64,000 nt of DNA from Alphaproteobacteria bacterium MedPE-SWcel (GTDB lineage Bacteria > Pseudomonadota > Alphaproteobacteria > Rhodobacterales > Rhodobacteraceae), in contig MPDC01000001.1 in assembly GCA_001874255.1 (NCBI GenBank), positions 124,001 through 188,000 on the forward strand, given 5' to 3'. Both the position numbers and the translations under genes were made by a program. The notes beneath the pieces are model-generated. The model saw nothing but the letters and a program-made list of their open reading frames with translations, had not been told where the DNA came from and searched no databases. Within the stretch, counting starts at the first letter, position 1, and the number at the start of each line of letters is the position of its first letter. Shown piece by piece: positions 27,627 through 37,832 of this stretch.

Positions 27627-28840
27627 TGGACGGCTCCAAAGGTTTCGACGACGCCCAGACGGGCGAACAGAAGATCCGCAATTTCAACATCAACTTCGGC
27701 CCGCAACACCCTGCGGCGCACGGGGTGCTGCGTCTGGTGCTGGAGCTGGACGGCGAGATCGTGGAACGCTGCGATCCCCATATCGGCCTGTTGCACCGCG
27801 GCACCGAAAAGCTGATGGAAAGCCGCACCTACCTGCAGAACCTGCCGTATTTCGACCGCCTCGACTATGTGGCGCCGATGAACCAGGAACACGCTTGGTG
27901 CCTGGCCATCGAAAAGCTCTGTGGTGTCGAAGTGCCGCGCCGGGCCTCGCTGATCCGGGTGCTCTATTCCGAGATCGGCCGCATTCTGAACCACCTGCTG
28001 AACGTGACGACGCAGGCCATGGACGTGGGTGCGCTGACGCCGCCGCTCTGGGGCTTTGAGGAACGCGAAAAGCTGATGATCTTCTACGAACGCGCCTGTG
28101 GCGCGCGTTTGCACGCGGCCTATTTCCGTCCCGGCGGCGTGCATCAGGATCTGCCGGACGAGCTGCTCGATGATATCGAGGAATGGGCGATCGAATTCCC
28201 CAATGTCATGGCCGATATTGACGGGCTGCTGACCGAGAACCGCATCTTCAAACAGCGCAACGCCGATATTGGCGTGGTGACCGAAGACGACATCCAGAAA
28301 TACGGGTTTTCCGGTGTGATGGTGCGCGGCTCCGGTCTGGCCTGGGATCTGCGCCGCGCGCAGCCCTATGAATGCTACGACGAGTTCGATTTCCAGATCC
28401 CCGTCGGCAAGAACGGCGATTGCTATGATCGCTATCTCGTCCGTATGGAAGAAATGCGCCAATCGCTGTCGATCATCCGGCAGGCCATCCACAAGCTGCG
28501 CGAGGCCACCGGCGACGTCATGGCCCGCGGCAAGCTGACGCCGCCGAAACGCGGCGACATGAAGACCTCGATGGAGAGCCTGATCCACCACTTCAAGCTC
28601 TATACCGAAGGCTTCCACGTGCCAGCGGGCGAGGTGTATGCCGCCGTCGAGGCGCCGAAGGGTGAATTTGGCGTCTATCTTGTCGCCGATGGCACCAACA
28701 AACCCTATCGCGCCAAGCTGCGCGCCCCGGGGTTCCCGCATTTGCAGGCCATGGACTATGTCGCCAAGGGTCACCAGCTCGCGGATGTCGCCGCCATCAT
28801 CGGCACCATGGATATCGTTTTTGGAGAGATTGACCGCTAA
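27626..28840 (+). CDS. nuoD: NADH-quinone oxidoreductase subunit D
   Basis: 49-kDa subunit that forms the quinone pocket with NuoB; 404 aa. The conserved [10 protein letters not shown] loop holds the quinone-binding His, and [24 protein letters not shown] and [13 protein letters not shown] are family blocks. ATG 27626 overlaps the nuoC stop by one base and has AAGGAGG about 10 bp upstream; the in-frame GTG at 27623 is less likely. The stop overlaps the nuoE start by one base. Confidence 0.97.
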   Translation: MDGSKGFDDAQTGEQKIRNFNINFGPQHPAAHGVLRLVLELDGEIVERCDPHIGLLHRGTEKLMESRTYLQNLPYFDRLDYVAPMNQEHAWCLAIEKLCGVEVPRRASLIRVLYSEIGRILNHLLNVTTQAMDVGALTPPLWGFEEREKLMIFYERACGARLHAAYFRPGGVHQDLPDELLDDIEEWAIEFPNVMADIDGLLTENRIFKQRNADIGVVTEDDIQKYGFSGVMVRGSGLAWDLRRAQPYECYDEFDFQIPVGKNGDCYDRYLVRMEEMRQSLSIIRQAIHKLREATGDVMARGKLTPPKRGDMKTSMESLIHHFKLYTEGFHVPAGEVYAAVEAPKGEFGVYLVADGTNKPYRAKLRAPGFPHLQAMDYVAKGHQLADVAAIIGTMDIVFGEIDR

Positions 28841-30003
28841 TGCTCCGTCGTCTGTATTCCGAACAACCCGACAGTTTTGCCTTCACGCCCGCCAATCAGG
28901 CCTGGGCCGAAGCGCAAATGACCAAATACCCCGAAGGTCGTCAGGCCTCGGCCGTGATTCCGTTGTTGTGGCGGGCGCAGGAGCAGGAAGGCTGGGTCAC
29001 CAAGCCGGCGATTGAATATGTCGCGGACATGCTCGGCATGGCCTATATCCGCGTGCTGGAAGTCGCCTCCTTCTATTTCATGTTCCAGCTGCAGCCGACC
29101 GGGTCCGTGGCGCATATTCAGGTCTGCGGCACCACCTCCTGCATGATCTGCGGCGCCGAGGATCTGATCGCGGTCTGCAAGGAAAAAATCGCCCCCAAGG
29201 CGCATGTGGTTTCGGCCGATGGCAAGTTCTCCTGGGAAGAGGTGGAATGCCTCGGATCCTGCACCAATGCGCCGATGGCGCAGATCGGCAAGGACTACTA
29301 CGAGGATCTGACCACCGAGAGCTTTACCAAGCTGCTGGACGATCTGGCCGCCGGTGTTGCCGTGGTGCCGGGGCCAAAGAATGGCCGGTATGCCGCAGAG
29401 CCGAAATCGGGCCTGACCTCGCTGACCGAATATGAGGCGGGCAAGCCGCAGTATAATGCCTCGGCGGCGCTGGCGACAGAAATCGGTGATGGTGTGAAGC
29501 GCATTCAGGGCGACGAAGTGCCGCTTCTGACGCCCTGGATCGGCAAGGATGGTCTGGTGGCCGGCCGCACGGCTGCAGATCCGACGCCGCCCGCGCCGGA
29601 CCGCCCGATGCCTGCGGTGAAGCAGGCCGCCGAGAAGAAGGCGCCCGCAAAGAAATCCGCCGCCGCGACCCCGGCCCAACCCGAAGCCGCCGCCGCCGCT
29701 GTGACCGTCGAAGAAGAGCCGGAGACGCTCTCGGCCGCGCGCAATGGCAGCCCGGATGACCTGAAGCTGCTGAAGGGCGTCGGTCCCAAGCTGGAAGCGA
29801 CCTTGCATGAGCTGGGTTTTTTCCACTTTGACCAGATCGCCAAATGGACCGAAGCCGAAGTGGCCTGGGTCGATGCGCGCCTGAGGTTCAAAGGCCGCAT
29901 CGAACGCGACGGCTGGATCGAACAGGCCAAGCTGCTGGCCGCGGGCGAGGAAACAGAATTTGCGAAGTCGGCCAAAAAGGACGGCCGCTACAGCGATAAG
30001 TAA
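28840..30003 (+). CDS. nuoE: NADH-quinone oxidoreductase subunit E with long C-terminal extension
   Basis: 24-kDa subunit holding [2Fe-2S] cluster N1a. The core (about 1-170) has the ligand set C-GTTS-C-MI-C ... [10 protein letters not shown]. At 387 aa it is more than twice the E. coli length. The extra part is an Ala/Pro/Lys-rich linker (about 240-295) and a C-terminal module (about 305-375) with [18 protein letters not shown], which resembles helix-hairpin-helix/DUF4332-type motifs otherwise seen in nucleic-acid-binding proteins. Long NuoE forms are known from Rhodobacter relatives; the role of the extension is not known. Confidence 0.94.
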   Translation: MLRRLYSEQPDSFAFTPANQAWAEAQMTKYPEGRQASAVIPLLWRAQEQEGWVTKPAIEYVADMLGMAYIRVLEVASFYFMFQLQPTGSVAHIQVCGTTSCMICGAEDLIAVCKEKIAPKAHVVSADGKFSWEEVECLGSCTNAPMAQIGKDYYEDLTTESFTKLLDDLAAGVAVVPGPKNGRYAAEPKSGLTSLTEYEAGKPQYNASAALATEIGDGVKRIQGDEVPLLTPWIGKDGLVAGRTAADPTPPAPDRPMPAVKQAAEKKAPAKKSAAATPAQPEAAAAAVTVEEEPETLSAARNGSPDDLKLLKGVGPKLEATLHELGFFHFDQIAKWTEAEVAWVDARLRFKGRIERDGWIEQAKLLAAGEETEFAKSAKKDGRYSDK

Positions 30004-30062
30004 CCGACGTATGCTCTGGTCCGCCGGGTCGGGCCTGGGGCTGCGACGGCGAGGATGACCGG

Positions 30063-30122
30063 ACCGGATGGACAGGGACCTGATGAGCAGGGACGCAGGA
30101 GACAGGAACACGCAGGACAGGG
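30063..30122 (+). repeat. 15-bp tandem repeat encoding the DUF5337 protein N-terminus
   Basis: Four 15-bp units at 30063, 30078, 30093 and 30108, each containing GA(C/G)-type codons followed by AGG: ACCGGATGGACAGGG, ACCTGATGAGCAGGG, ACGCAGGAGACAGGA, ACACGCAGGACAGGG. In frame they read as five-residue repeats MDRD / LMSRD / AGDRN / TQDRA. Confidence 0.75.
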
Positions 30123-30340
30123 CCATCGCGGCCAAGGGGCGGCATGTCGCCCTGGTGATTGCCGGCACGATGGTCACATGGCTGATCCTGTCGCTTTTTG
30201 TCGGCCCGGCGATCGGGCTGCCCGGGCGCTACGCGCTGTTGTTTGATTTTGCCGCACTTGCGGGCATGGTCTATGCAGCGATCAATATTTTTCAACTCTG
30301 GCGCCTGCGTCAGGCCACTGAACAAGAGAACCAAAGGTAG
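30068..30340 (+). CDS. DUF5337 small membrane protein in nuo operon
   Basis: A 90-aa protein of the family I recognise as DUF5337, found between nuoE and nuoF in Rhodobacteraceae. Two transmembrane helices (about 27-47 and 58-77) follow a basic segment RAIAAKGRHVALVIAG; the C-terminus IFQLWRLRQ is family-typical. The first 19 residues derive from a 15-bp DNA repeat, so the N-terminus is probably variable and the functional part may start at about residue 18. ATG 30068 and ATG 30083 are both possible. Location suggests a complex I assembly or accessory role; no function is established. Confidence 0.8.
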   Translation: MDRDLMSRDAGDRNTQDRAIAAKGRHVALVIAGTMVTWLILSLFVGPAIGLPGRYALLFDFAALAGMVYAAINIFQLWRLRQATEQENQR

Positions 30341-30346
30341 GCAGAC

Positions 30347-31645
30347 ATGCTGAAAGACCAGGATCGGATCTTTACCAACCTTTACGGGATGCATGAGCGC
30401 ACGCTGGCGGGCGCCCAAAAGCGCGGCCATTGGGACGGGACGTCGGATCTCATCGGCAAGGGACGCGACTGGATCATCCAGACGATGAAGGATTCCGGCC
30501 TGCGCGGGCGCGGGGGGGCGGGCTTTCCCACCGGTCTGAAATGGTCCTTCATGCCAAAGGAAAGTGACGGGCGTCCGGCCTATCTGGTGATCAACGCCGA
30601 TGAATCCGAGCCCGGCACCTGCAAGGACCGCGAAATCATGCGTCACGATCCGCATACGCTGATCGAAGGGGCGCTGATTGCCAGTTTCGCCATGCAGGCG
30701 CATACCTGCTATATCTATCTGCGCGGCGAATATATCCGCGAGCGCGAGGCGCTGCAGGCAGCCATCGACGAGGCCTATGACAAGGGGCTTCTCGGGCGCA
30801 ATGCCGCCGGATCGGGCTGGGATTTCGACGTCTTCCTGCACCATGGCGCCGGGGCCTATATCTGCGGTGAGGAAACCGCCCTGATCGAGAGCCTCGAAGG
30901 CAAGAAAGGCATGCCCCGGATGAAGCCGCCGTTCCCGGCGGGCGCGGGGCTCTATGGCTGTCCGACCACGGTGAACAACGTGGAATCCATCGCGGTGGTG
31001 CCGACCATCCTGCGTCGTGGCGCGGAATGGTTTGCGGGCTTTGGCCGTCCCAATAACGCGGGCACCAAGCTGTTCGCGATTTCCGGTCACGTCAACAATC
31101 CCTGCGTCGTCGAAGAATCCATGTCGATCCCCTTTGACGAGCTGATCGAGACCCACTGCGGCGGTATTCGCGGCGGCTGGGACAATCTGCTGGCGGTGAT
31201 CCCCGGCGGCTCCTCGGTGCCCTGCGTGCGCGGCGAGAAGATGAAAGACGCGATCATGGATTTCGACTATCTGCGCGGCGAGCTGGGTTCCGGCCTCGGC
31301 ACCGCGGCAGTCATCGTGATGGACAAGCAGACCGATATCGTCAAAGCGATCTGGCGGCTGTCGAAGTTCTACAAACACGAAAGCTGCGGCCAGTGCACGC
31401 CGTGCCGCGAAGGGACCGGCTGGATGATGCGGGTGATGGACCGTCTGGTCCGGGGCGAGGCGGAGATCGAGGAAATCGATATGCTGTGGGATGTGACCAA
31501 ACAGGTCGAAGGCCACACTATCTGTGCCCTGGGCGACGCGGCCGCCTGGCCGATCCAGGGTCTGATCCGCAACTTCCGCGAGGAAATCGAAGACCGTATC
31601 AAAGCGCAGAAATCGGGCCGTATGGGCGCGATGGCGGCGGAATAA
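30347..31645 (+). CDS. nuoF: NADH-quinone oxidoreductase subunit F
   Basis: 51-kDa subunit with the NADH site, FMN and cluster N3; 432 aa. [16 protein letters not shown] is the NADH/FMN glycine-rich loop, [13 protein letters not shown] the FMN region, and [16 protein letters not shown] with a later C ([11 protein letters not shown]) supplies the N3 cysteines. ATG 30347 lies 6 bp after the DUF5337 gene. Confidence 0.97.
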   Translation: MLKDQDRIFTNLYGMHERTLAGAQKRGHWDGTSDLIGKGRDWIIQTMKDSGLRGRGGAGFPTGLKWSFMPKESDGRPAYLVINADESEPGTCKDREIMRHDPHTLIEGALIASFAMQAHTCYIYLRGEYIREREALQAAIDEAYDKGLLGRNAAGSGWDFDVFLHHGAGAYICGEETALIESLEGKKGMPRMKPPFPAGAGLYGCPTTVNNVESIAVVPTILRRGAEWFAGFGRPNNAGTKLFAISGHVNNPCVVEESMSIPFDELIETHCGGIRGGWDNLLAVIPGGSSVPCVRGEKMKDAIMDFDYLRGELGSGLGTAAVIVMDKQTDIVKAIWRLSKFYKHESCGQCTPCREGTGWMMRVMDRLVRGEAEIEEIDMLWDVTKQVEGHTICALGDAAAWPIQGLIRNFREEIEDRIKAQKSGRMGAMAAE

Positions 31646-31651
31646 CCGGAC

Positions 31652-32011
31652 ATGAAGATGCACGCTGGTTTCACCCTTTCCCTGATTGTCGCGGCGGGCC
31701 TTGGCCTGACCGCCTGCGGTTCGCTGAAGGAAGACCGACGCCCGAAATTCAATGGCGTCCCGTTTCAGGCGCGCGTCAAGGCGATCGACAAGCGCGCCAC
31801 TCTGGCGGATTTTCGGGTCGAGGTCGGCGATGCGACCCGCTCGCAGACGGGGGCATTGCTGGCGGCGGATCACGAGGCGAAACGCTACTGCATCGAGAAT
31901 TTCGGCAGCTCCCGGTTCGACTGGACCAATATCACCGTCGGTGCCGAAGGCGACTACAGCCTGCAGCTGGATCGCGGCGACGGCATCTTTACCGGGACCT
32001 GCACACCGTGA
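31652..32011 (+). CDS. Small lipoprotein in nuo operon
   Basis: A 119-aa predicted lipoprotein I cannot assign to a named family. The signal MKMHAGFTLSLIVAAG is followed by the lipobox LTAC (Cys22), and then a mature region with basic and acidic residues. The mature part ends DGIFTGTCTP and contains Cys in KRYCIENF, so one disulfide is possible. It starts 6 bp after nuoF and is therefore in the operon. The outer- or inner-membrane periplasmic face would be its location, away from the cytoplasmic arm of complex I. Confidence 0.75.
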   Translation: MKMHAGFTLSLIVAAGLGLTACGSLKEDRRPKFNGVPFQARVKAIDKRATLADFRVEVGDATRSQTGALLAADHEAKRYCIENFGSSRFDWTNITVGAEGDYSLQLDRGDGIFTGTCTP

Positions 32012-32157
32012 TTTTACGCGCGGCATATCCTCGCCCATGCGGCGGTTTTGCGGCAGCGCCAATGCCGGAGGCTGCGGGCTCTTGCCGTGGCACCACTGCT
32101 GTCGCGGCGCAGATAGCCGTGGCTGAGACTCGGCCTGAGGCGCGCGTCGCTCCGGGG

Positions 32158-32592
32158 ATGTCTGCCGTCTGGGGGGGCGTCTGGGGGCTGATGATTGCTG
32201 TCCTGATGGTGGCCGGTTTGATGGCGGCCAGTGCGACGGCAGGCGAGGCGCGGCCGTCGCTGCGCGATGTGCCGGAGATCGAAAACCCGCTCTTTGCGGT
32301 GGCGGTGGCCAGCGAGGTCGCAGAGACCTGTGACCAGCTGGCGCCCCGGACCCTGAAAGGGCTGAACCAACTTTACAAGATCCGGTCGCGGGCCAATGCG
32401 CTTGGCTACAGCGATAACGAGATCAAGGCCTATGTCAAATCGGACCAGGAAAAGGCCCGCATGCGGGCCAAGGGCACGCGCCTGCTGATGCAGGAAGGGG
32501 TCAAACTGGACCAACCGGAAACCTTCTGCACCTACGGGATGGCAGAGATTGAGAAAAACAGCGCGATCGGCGTGTTACTGAGGGCGAAATAG
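32158..32592 (+). CDS. DUF5333-type exported protein in nuo operon
   Basis: 144 aa; the C-terminal part (LKGLNQLYKIRSRANALGYS, then DNEIKAYVKSDQEKARMRAK and NSAIGVLLRAK) matches what I know as DUF5333, a Rhodobacteraceae family next to nuoG. A hydrophobic segment (about 8-28, MIAVLMVAGLMAASATAG) ends in a signal-peptidase-like site. The start is uncertain: ATG 32158 gives a compact signal peptide, but the frame is open back to GTG 32008, which overlaps the previous stop as GTGA and would add 50 residues. Two cysteines (ETCDQ, TFCTY) suggest a periplasmic disulfide. Function unknown. Confidence 0.75.
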   Translation: MSAVWGGVWGLMIAVLMVAGLMAASATAGEARPSLRDVPEIENPLFAVAVASEVAETCDQLAPRTLKGLNQLYKIRSRANALGYSDNEIKAYVKSDQEKARMRAKGTRLLMQEGVKLDQPETFCTYGMAEIEKNSAIGVLLRAK

Positions 32593-32595
32593 ACC

Positions 32596-34578
32596 ATGTC
32601 TGACCTCCGCAAAGTCAACATTGACGGAACCGAGATCGAAGTCGACGGGGCCATGACCCTGATTCAGGCCTGCGAGCAGGCGGGTATCGAAATCCCGCGC
32701 TTTTGCTATCACGAGCGCCTGTCGATTGCCGGCAATTGCCGGATGTGCCTGGTCGAAGTCGTCGGTGGCCCGCCGAAGCCCGCCGCCTCCTGCGCCATGC
32801 AGGTCAAAGACTTGCGTCCCGGTCCCGAGGGGCAGGCCCCTCAGGTCAAGACGAATTCGCCGATGGTGAAAAAGGCGCGCGAAGGCGTGATGGAATTCCT
32901 GCTGATCAACCACCCGCTGGACTGCCCGATCTGCGATCAGGGCGGTGAATGCGATCTGCAGGATCAGGCGATGGCCTATGGTGTCGATTTCTCGCGTTTC
33001 CGCGAGGCCAAGCGGGCGGTGGATGATCTCGACCTTGGACCGCTTGTCGGCACCGCGATGACCCGCTGCATCTCCTGTACCCGCTGCGTGCGCTTCACCT
33101 CCGAGGTCGCAGGTATCACCCAGATGGGCCAGACCGGCCGGGGCGAGGATGCGGAGATCACCTCCTATCTGAACGAGACATTGGATTCGAACCTGCAGGG
33201 CAACATCATCGACCTTTGTCCGGTTGGGGCGCTGACCTCGAAACCCTACGCGTTCTCCGCCCGCCCCTGGGAGCTGACCAAGACCGAAACCATCGACGTG
33301 ATGGATGCGCTCGGGTCGAATATCCGGGTCGATACCAAGGGCCGCGAAGTGATGCGGATCCTGCCGCGCAACCATGATGGCGTCAACGAGGAATGGATTT
33401 CCGACAAGTCCCGCTTTGTCTGGGACGGGCTGCGCCGTCAGCGTCTGGACCGTCCCTATGTGCGGGTCGATGGCAAGCTGAAGCCCGCGACATGGCCCGA
33501 AGCGCTGGAGGCGGCCGCCGCCGCGATGCGTGGCAAGACGGTTGCCGGGCTGATCGGGGATCTGGTCTCTGTCGAGGCGGCCTATGCGCTGAAACAGCTG
33601 ATCGAGAGCCTCGGCGGCAAGGTCGAGGCGCGCACGGACAATGCTCGTCTGCCGATCGGCAATCGGGCGGGATATGTCGGAACCGCCTCCATCGAGGATA
33701 TCGATACCGCCAGGGAGATCATCCTGATCGGGACCAATCCGCGCGATGAGGCACCGGTTCTGAATGCCAGGATCCGCAAGGCGTGGCTCAAGGGCGCGAC
33801 GGTGAAACTGGTGGGACCGGCCGTTGATCTGACATTTGACTACGACCACCTCGGCACGGACCGCGCCGCACTGGACGGGCTGACCGCCGGGGAGGATGCG
33901 CTTGTTATCGTGGGGCAGGGCGCCCTGCGCGAGGCGGATGGTCTGGCGGTTCTGGCCAAGGCACAGAGCCTTGGTGCCATGCTGGTTCTGCACAGCGCGG
34001 CGGCGCGCGTCGGTGCGATGGATATCGGCGCCGTCACCGAAGGCGGAATGGCGGCGGCCATCGACGGGGCCGAGGTGATCTACAACCTCGGCGCGGATGA
34101 GGTCGATATCGCTCCGGGGGCCTTCGTGATCTATCAGGGCAGCCACGGCGATCGCGGCGCGCACCGCGCCGATGTGATCCTGCCGGGCGCGGCCTATACC
34201 GAAGAAAACGGCCTGTTCGTCAACACCGAAGGTCGCCCTCAGCTTGCCATGCGGGCCAGCTTTGCGCCGGGCGAGGCCAAGGAAAACTGGGCGGTGCTGC
34301 GGGCGCTGTCGGCGGAATTGGGGGCCAAGCTGGCCTATGACAGCCTGGCGCAACTGCGCAGCGCCTTGATCAAAGACGTGCCGCATCTGGCAAAAATCGA
34401 CACGGTCATCGAAAACGACGGCGAGGCGCTGCCGCCGGAGCCACTGGGGACCGCGGACTTCCTGCCGACGGTTCGGGATTTCTACCTGACCAACCCGATC
34501 GCGCGCGCCTCCCAGCTGATGGCGGACCTGTCGGCCCAGGCGCTGTCGCGTCGTGACACGAAGATCGCGGCCGAGTGA
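32596..34578 (+). CDS. nuoG: NADH-quinone oxidoreductase subunit G
   Basis: 75-kDa subunit, 660 aa, of the mitochondrial-type length. It carries N1b ([19 protein letters not shown]), N5/N4 ligands ([18 protein letters not shown] and [10 protein letters not shown]) and a C-terminal molybdopterin-oxidoreductase-like domain that is non-catalytic in complex I. It starts 3 bp after the DUF5333 gene; its TGA overlaps the next start as GTGA. Confidence 0.97.
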   Translation: MSDLRKVNIDGTEIEVDGAMTLIQACEQAGIEIPRFCYHERLSIAGNCRMCLVEVVGGPPKPAASCAMQVKDLRPGPEGQAPQVKTNSPMVKKAREGVMEFLLINHPLDCPICDQGGECDLQDQAMAYGVDFSRFREAKRAVDDLDLGPLVGTAMTRCISCTRCVRFTSEVAGITQMGQTGRGEDAEITSYLNETLDSNLQGNIIDLCPVGALTSKPYAFSARPWELTKTETIDVMDALGSNIRVDTKGREVMRILPRNHDGVNEEWISDKSRFVWDGLRRQRLDRPYVRVDGKLKPATWPEALEAAAAAMRGKTVAGLIGDLVSVEAAYALKQLIESLGGKVEARTDNARLPIGNRAGYVGTASIEDIDTAREIILIGTNPRDEAPVLNARIRKAWLKGATVKLVGPAVDLTFDYDHLGTDRAALDGLTAGEDALVIVGQGALREADGLAVLAKAQSLGAMLVLHSAAARVGAMDIGAVTEGGMAAAIDGAEVIYNLGADEVDIAPGAFVIYQGSHGDRGAHRADVILPGAAYTEENGLFVNTEGRPQLAMRASFAPGEAKENWAVLRALSAELGAKLAYDSLAQLRSALIKDVPHLAKIDTVIENDGEALPPEPLGTADFLPTVRDFYLTNPIARASQLMADLSAQALSRRDTKIAAE

Positions 34579-34967
34579 TCCGGGCTCTGCTCATATTCTG
34601 TCTGGGCTTCGGCCTTGCGGCCTGTGGCGATGCCTCCGGCAGCAAGGTCAGCCGTGCGGCGCCTGAATACCTGGGTGTCGGCACCAGTCTGCTGGAGGGG
34701 GATCTGGTGCAGTTCCACCTGTCGATGGACCGGCTGGGCAGCGCAGAAGAGCTGAACGACTATGCGGATTGCGCGGCGGCCCAATATGCGCTGATCCGCG
34801 GCTATGGATTTGCGCGTCACGTGCGCACAAAAATGAAACAAGAGGCTGGCATTTGGGAGGCAGATGCTGTCTACACCATCTCGCCAGCTCTCCCGCGCGG
34901 TTTGCGCACCATCGACGCCGAAGTCGTGGTCGCGAATTGCGAGGCAAACGGAATACCTACGGTGTGA
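34575..34967 (+). CDS. Small lipoprotein between nuoG and nuoH
   Basis: 130 aa, GTG start at 34575 overlapping the nuoG stop (GTGA), so coupled translation. [17 protein letters not shown] is a short lipoprotein signal with lipobox LAAC (Cys17). The mature part has Cys in ADCAAAQ and ANCEANG, a possible disulfide, plus [13 protein letters not shown]; no catalytic motif is visible. It ends 6 bp before nuoH. A family restricted to related bacteria is likely; function unknown. Confidence 0.75.
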   Translation: MIRALLIFCLGFGLAACGDASGSKVSRAAPEYLGVGTSLLEGDLVQFHLSMDRLGSAEELNDYADCAAAQYALIRGYGFARHVRTKMKQEAGIWEADAVYTISPALPRGLRTIDAEVVVANCEANGIPTV

Positions 34968-34973
34968 GGACCA

Positions 34974-36011
34974 ATGGCTGATTTCTTTAACACCCCCGGC
35001 GGCATTGCTGTCATTATTCTGGCGCAGACCCTTGCGGTTGTTGCCTTTGTGATGATTTCACTGCTTTTCCTGGTCTATGGCGACCGAAAGATCTGGGCTG
35101 CGGTGCAGATGCGACGCGGCCCCAATGTGGTTGGCCTCTTTGGCTTGCTGCAAACCGTTGCGGACGCCTTGAAATATGTCGTCAAAGAGGTCGTCATCCC
35201 GGCCGGCTCCGACCGGACGGTCTTCATCATGGCGCCGATCACCTCCTTTGTTCTGGCGATGATCGCCTGGGCAGTGATCCCCTTCAGTGACACCTGGGTT
35301 CTGAGCAATATCAACGTCGCCATCCTCTATGTCTTCGCGGTCTCCTCGCTGGAGGTCTACGGCGTGATCATGGGCGGCTGGGCGTCGAACTCGAAATACC
35401 CGTTCCTCGGCTCGCTGCGCTCTGCGGCGCAGATGATCTCCTACGAGGTCTCGATCGGCCTGATCATCATCGGCGTGATCCTGTCGACCGGATCGATGAA
35501 CTTTGGCGACATCGTGCGGGCTCAGGACGGCAATGCAGGCCTGTTCAACTGGTACTGGCTGCCGCATTTCCCGATGGTCTTCCTGTTCTTCATCTCGGCG
35601 CTGGCAGAGACCAACCGGCCACCGTTCGACCTGCCGGAGGCGGAATCGGAACTCGTGGCGGGCTATCAGGTGGAATATTCCTCGACGCCGTTCCTGCTGT
35701 TCATGGCGGGCGAATATATCGCCATTTTCCTGATGTGCGCGCTGACCTCGCTGCTGTTCTTCGGCGGCTGGCTGTCGCCGATCCCGTTCCTGCCGGACAG
35801 CCCGTTGTGGATGGTCGCCAAAATGGCGTTCTTCTTCTTCCTCTTCGCGATGGTCAAGGCCATCACGCCGCGCTACCGCTATGACCAGCTGATGCGTCTG
35901 GGCTGGAAGGTCTTCCTGCCGTTCTCGCTGGTCTGGGTGGTGTTCGTGGCCTTTGCCGCACGTTTCGATTGGTTCTGGGGCGCATTCGCGCGCTGGAGCA
36001 CAGGAGGCTGA
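34974..36011 (+). CDS. nuoH: NADH-quinone oxidoreductase subunit H
   Basis: Membrane subunit that joins the quinone chamber to the proton-pumping arm; 345 aa with eight predicted helices. Conserved blocks are [19 protein letters not shown] near the N-terminus, [20 protein letters not shown] and [20 protein letters not shown], the acidic loop lining the quinone tunnel. ATG 34974; nuoI starts one base after its stop. Confidence 0.97.
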   Translation: MADFFNTPGGIAVIILAQTLAVVAFVMISLLFLVYGDRKIWAAVQMRRGPNVVGLFGLLQTVADALKYVVKEVVIPAGSDRTVFIMAPITSFVLAMIAWAVIPFSDTWVLSNINVAILYVFAVSSLEVYGVIMGGWASNSKYPFLGSLRSAAQMISYEVSIGLIIIGVILSTGSMNFGDIVRAQDGNAGLFNWYWLPHFPMVFLFFISALAETNRPPFDLPEAESELVAGYQVEYSSTPFLLFMAGEYIAIFLMCALTSLLFFGGWLSPIPFLPDSPLWMVAKMAFFFFLFAMVKAITPRYRYDQLMRLGWKVFLPFSLVWVVFVAFAARFDWFWGAFARWSTGG

Positions 36012-36012
36012 T

Positions 36013-36507
36013 ATGACGCAGATCGACTATACCCGCGCCGCCAAATACTTCCTGCTGCAGGACTTCTGGGTGGGCATGAAACTGGGGCTGAAGTATTTCT
36101 TCGCCCCCAAGGCGACCCTGAACTACCCGCATGAAAAAGGTCCGCTCTCGCCGCGGTTCCGGGGCGAGCATGCGCTGCGCCGCTATCCCAACGGCGAGGA
36201 GCGCTGCATTGCCTGCAAGCTCTGCGAGGCGATCTGCCCGGCGCAGGCCATCACCATCGATGCCGAACCGCGCGAGGATGGCAGCCGCCGCACCACGCGC
36301 TACGACATCGACATGACCAAATGCATCTATTGCGGATTCTGTCAGGAAGCCTGCCCGGTGGATGCCATTGTCGAGGGCCCGAACTTTGAATTCGCCACCG
36401 AAACCCGCGAGGAGCTGTTCTACAACAAGGACAAGCTGCTGGCGAATGGCGAACGCTGGGAAGCCGAGATTGCCCGCAACCTCGAACTGGACGCGCCGTA
36501 CCGATGA
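36013..36507 (+). CDS. nuoI: NADH-quinone oxidoreductase subunit I
   Basis: Two-[4Fe-4S] ferredoxin-like subunit (clusters N6a and N6b), 164 aa: [13 protein letters not shown] and [13 protein letters not shown] with [10 protein letters not shown] between. ATG 36013 is preceded by AGGAGG (36002-36007); the longer open frame from 35953 overlaps nuoH and is discarded. The stop overlaps the next start as ATGA. Confidence 0.97.
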   Translation: MTQIDYTRAAKYFLLQDFWVGMKLGLKYFFAPKATLNYPHEKGPLSPRFRGEHALRRYPNGEERCIACKLCEAICPAQAITIDAEPREDGSRRTTRYDIDMTKCIYCGFCQEACPVDAIVEGPNFEFATETREELFYNKDKLLANGERWEAEIARNLELDAPYR

Positions 36508-36914
36508 ATGATGCGCCGCAAAACCCTTTCGAGGCCATGATGGCTCAGGCGCAGGAGATGGCGAAGGCGCTGAACCCGGCGCTCGAGAGCTTTTCCCCGA
36601 AAGGCTTCGAGGCGCTCTGGCCGACCATGCCCAAAGAGGTCATGGAAATGATGTTTGGCAATGCCGTCAACAAGGACGGTCTTGACGCCAAGACCCGGTT
36701 GTTGCTGACGCTGGCCGGACTGACCATGCAGGGCGCGCAGGCCGATACCGCCGTGCGCCAGACCGTGCGTCATGCCCTTGCGGCGGGCGCCAAGAAACAA
36801 GAGATCGTCGAGACGATCGGACAGATGTCGGTCTTTGCCGGCATTCCGGCCATGACCCGCGCCATGGAGCTGGCGCAGGAGGTCATGGGCGACAAAGGGG
36901 ACGATGAGACATGA
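36504..36914 (+). CDS. Carboxymuconolactone decarboxylase-like protein without cysteines
   Basis: 136 aa, alpha-helical, with the CMD/AhpD-like pattern [40 protein letters not shown] and [15 protein letters not shown]. The CxxC redox pair of AhpD-type members is absent and there is no cysteine at all, so a peroxidatic function is unlikely. It is coupled by ATGA overlaps both to nuoI (36504-36507) and to nuoJ (36911-36914), so it is made in step with complex I. An assembly or structural role is inference. The first 50 residues are methionine-rich. Confidence 0.82.
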   Translation: MNDAPQNPFEAMMAQAQEMAKALNPALESFSPKGFEALWPTMPKEVMEMMFGNAVNKDGLDAKTRLLLTLAGLTMQGAQADTAVRQTVRHALAAGAKKQEIVETIGQMSVFAGIPAMTRAMELAQEVMGDKGDDET

Positions 36915-37513
36915 GCGTGTTTGCCTTTTACCTCTTCGCCATCAGCGCCATCAGCGGCGGGCTGTTCACCGTGGTGAGCCGCCAGCCGGTGCATTCGGTG
37001 CTGTGGCTGATCCTTGCCTTCATATCGTCGGCCGGGTTGTTCGTGCTGCTGGGGGCGGAATTCGTCGCCATGCTGCTGGTGATCGTCTACGTGGGGGCGG
37101 TTGCGGTACTGTTCCTCTTCGTGGTGATGATGCTGGACGTGGACTTTGCCGAGCTGAAGGCCGAAATGGCGCGCTACATGCCGCTGGCCTTGCTGATCGC
37201 GCTGGTGATCCTGATGCAATTCGTGATCGCCTTCGGGTCCTGGGAAAGCGCCGAGGCCGTGGCCCAGAACCTGAGCCAGCCGGTGCCCGAGGGGCGCCAC
37301 AACACCGAGGCGCTTGGCCTCATTATCTATGACCAATATTTCCTTCTGTTCCAGCTTGCGGGTCTGATCCTTCTGGTGGCCATGATCGGTGCCATCGTTC
37401 TGACCCTGCGCCATCGCCAGGACGTGAAGCGCCAGGACATCCTGGCGCAGATCTACCGCGATCCGGCCACCGCGATGGAGCTGAAGGACATCAAACCGGG
37501 GCAGGGGCTTTGA
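36911..37513 (+). CDS. nuoJ: NADH-quinone oxidoreductase subunit J
   Basis: Membrane subunit (ND6 homologue) of complex I, 200 aa, five helices. The conserved [20 protein letters not shown] holds the pi-bulge helix that changes state during turnover. The start overlaps the CMD-like gene as ATGA; nuoK follows after 7 bp. Confidence 0.96.
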   Translation: MSVFAFYLFAISAISGGLFTVVSRQPVHSVLWLILAFISSAGLFVLLGAEFVAMLLVIVYVGAVAVLFLFVVMMLDVDFAELKAEMARYMPLALLIALVILMQFVIAFGSWESAEAVAQNLSQPVPEGRHNTEALGLIIYDQYFLLFQLAGLILLVAMIGAIVLTLRHRQDVKRQDILAQIYRDPATAMELKDIKPGQGL

Positions 37514-37520
37514 GAAGACA

Positions 37521-37826
37521 ATGATCGGACTTGAACATTATCTGACCGTCGCGGCGACGCTGTTCGTCATCGGCATCTTCGGGCTCTTTCTGAACCGCAA
37601 GAACGTGATCATCCTTCTGATGAGCATCGAATTGATGCTCTTGGCGGTGAACATCAATCTGGTGGCCTTTTCGTCCTTTCTGGGGGATCTGGTCGGGCAG
37701 GTCTTCACCCTCTTCGTGCTGACCGTTGCCGCCGCCGAGGCCGCCATCGGGCTTGCGATCCTGGTCTGCTTCTTCCGCAACCGCGGCACCATCGCGGTCG
37801 AAGACGTCAACGTGATGAAGGGCTAA
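37521..37826 (+). CDS. nuoK: NADH-quinone oxidoreductase subunit K
   Basis: ND4L homologue, 101 aa, three transmembrane helices with the buried glutamates expected in [12 protein letters not shown] and [13 protein letters not shown]. It sits between nuoJ (7 bp upstream) and nuoL (6 bp downstream). Confidence 0.97.
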   Translation: MIGLEHYLTVAATLFVIGIFGLFLNRKNVIILLMSIELMLLAVNINLVAFSSFLGDLVGQVFTLFVLTVAAAEAAIGLAILVCFFRNRGTIAVEDVNVMKG

Positions 37827-37832
37827 GTCACC

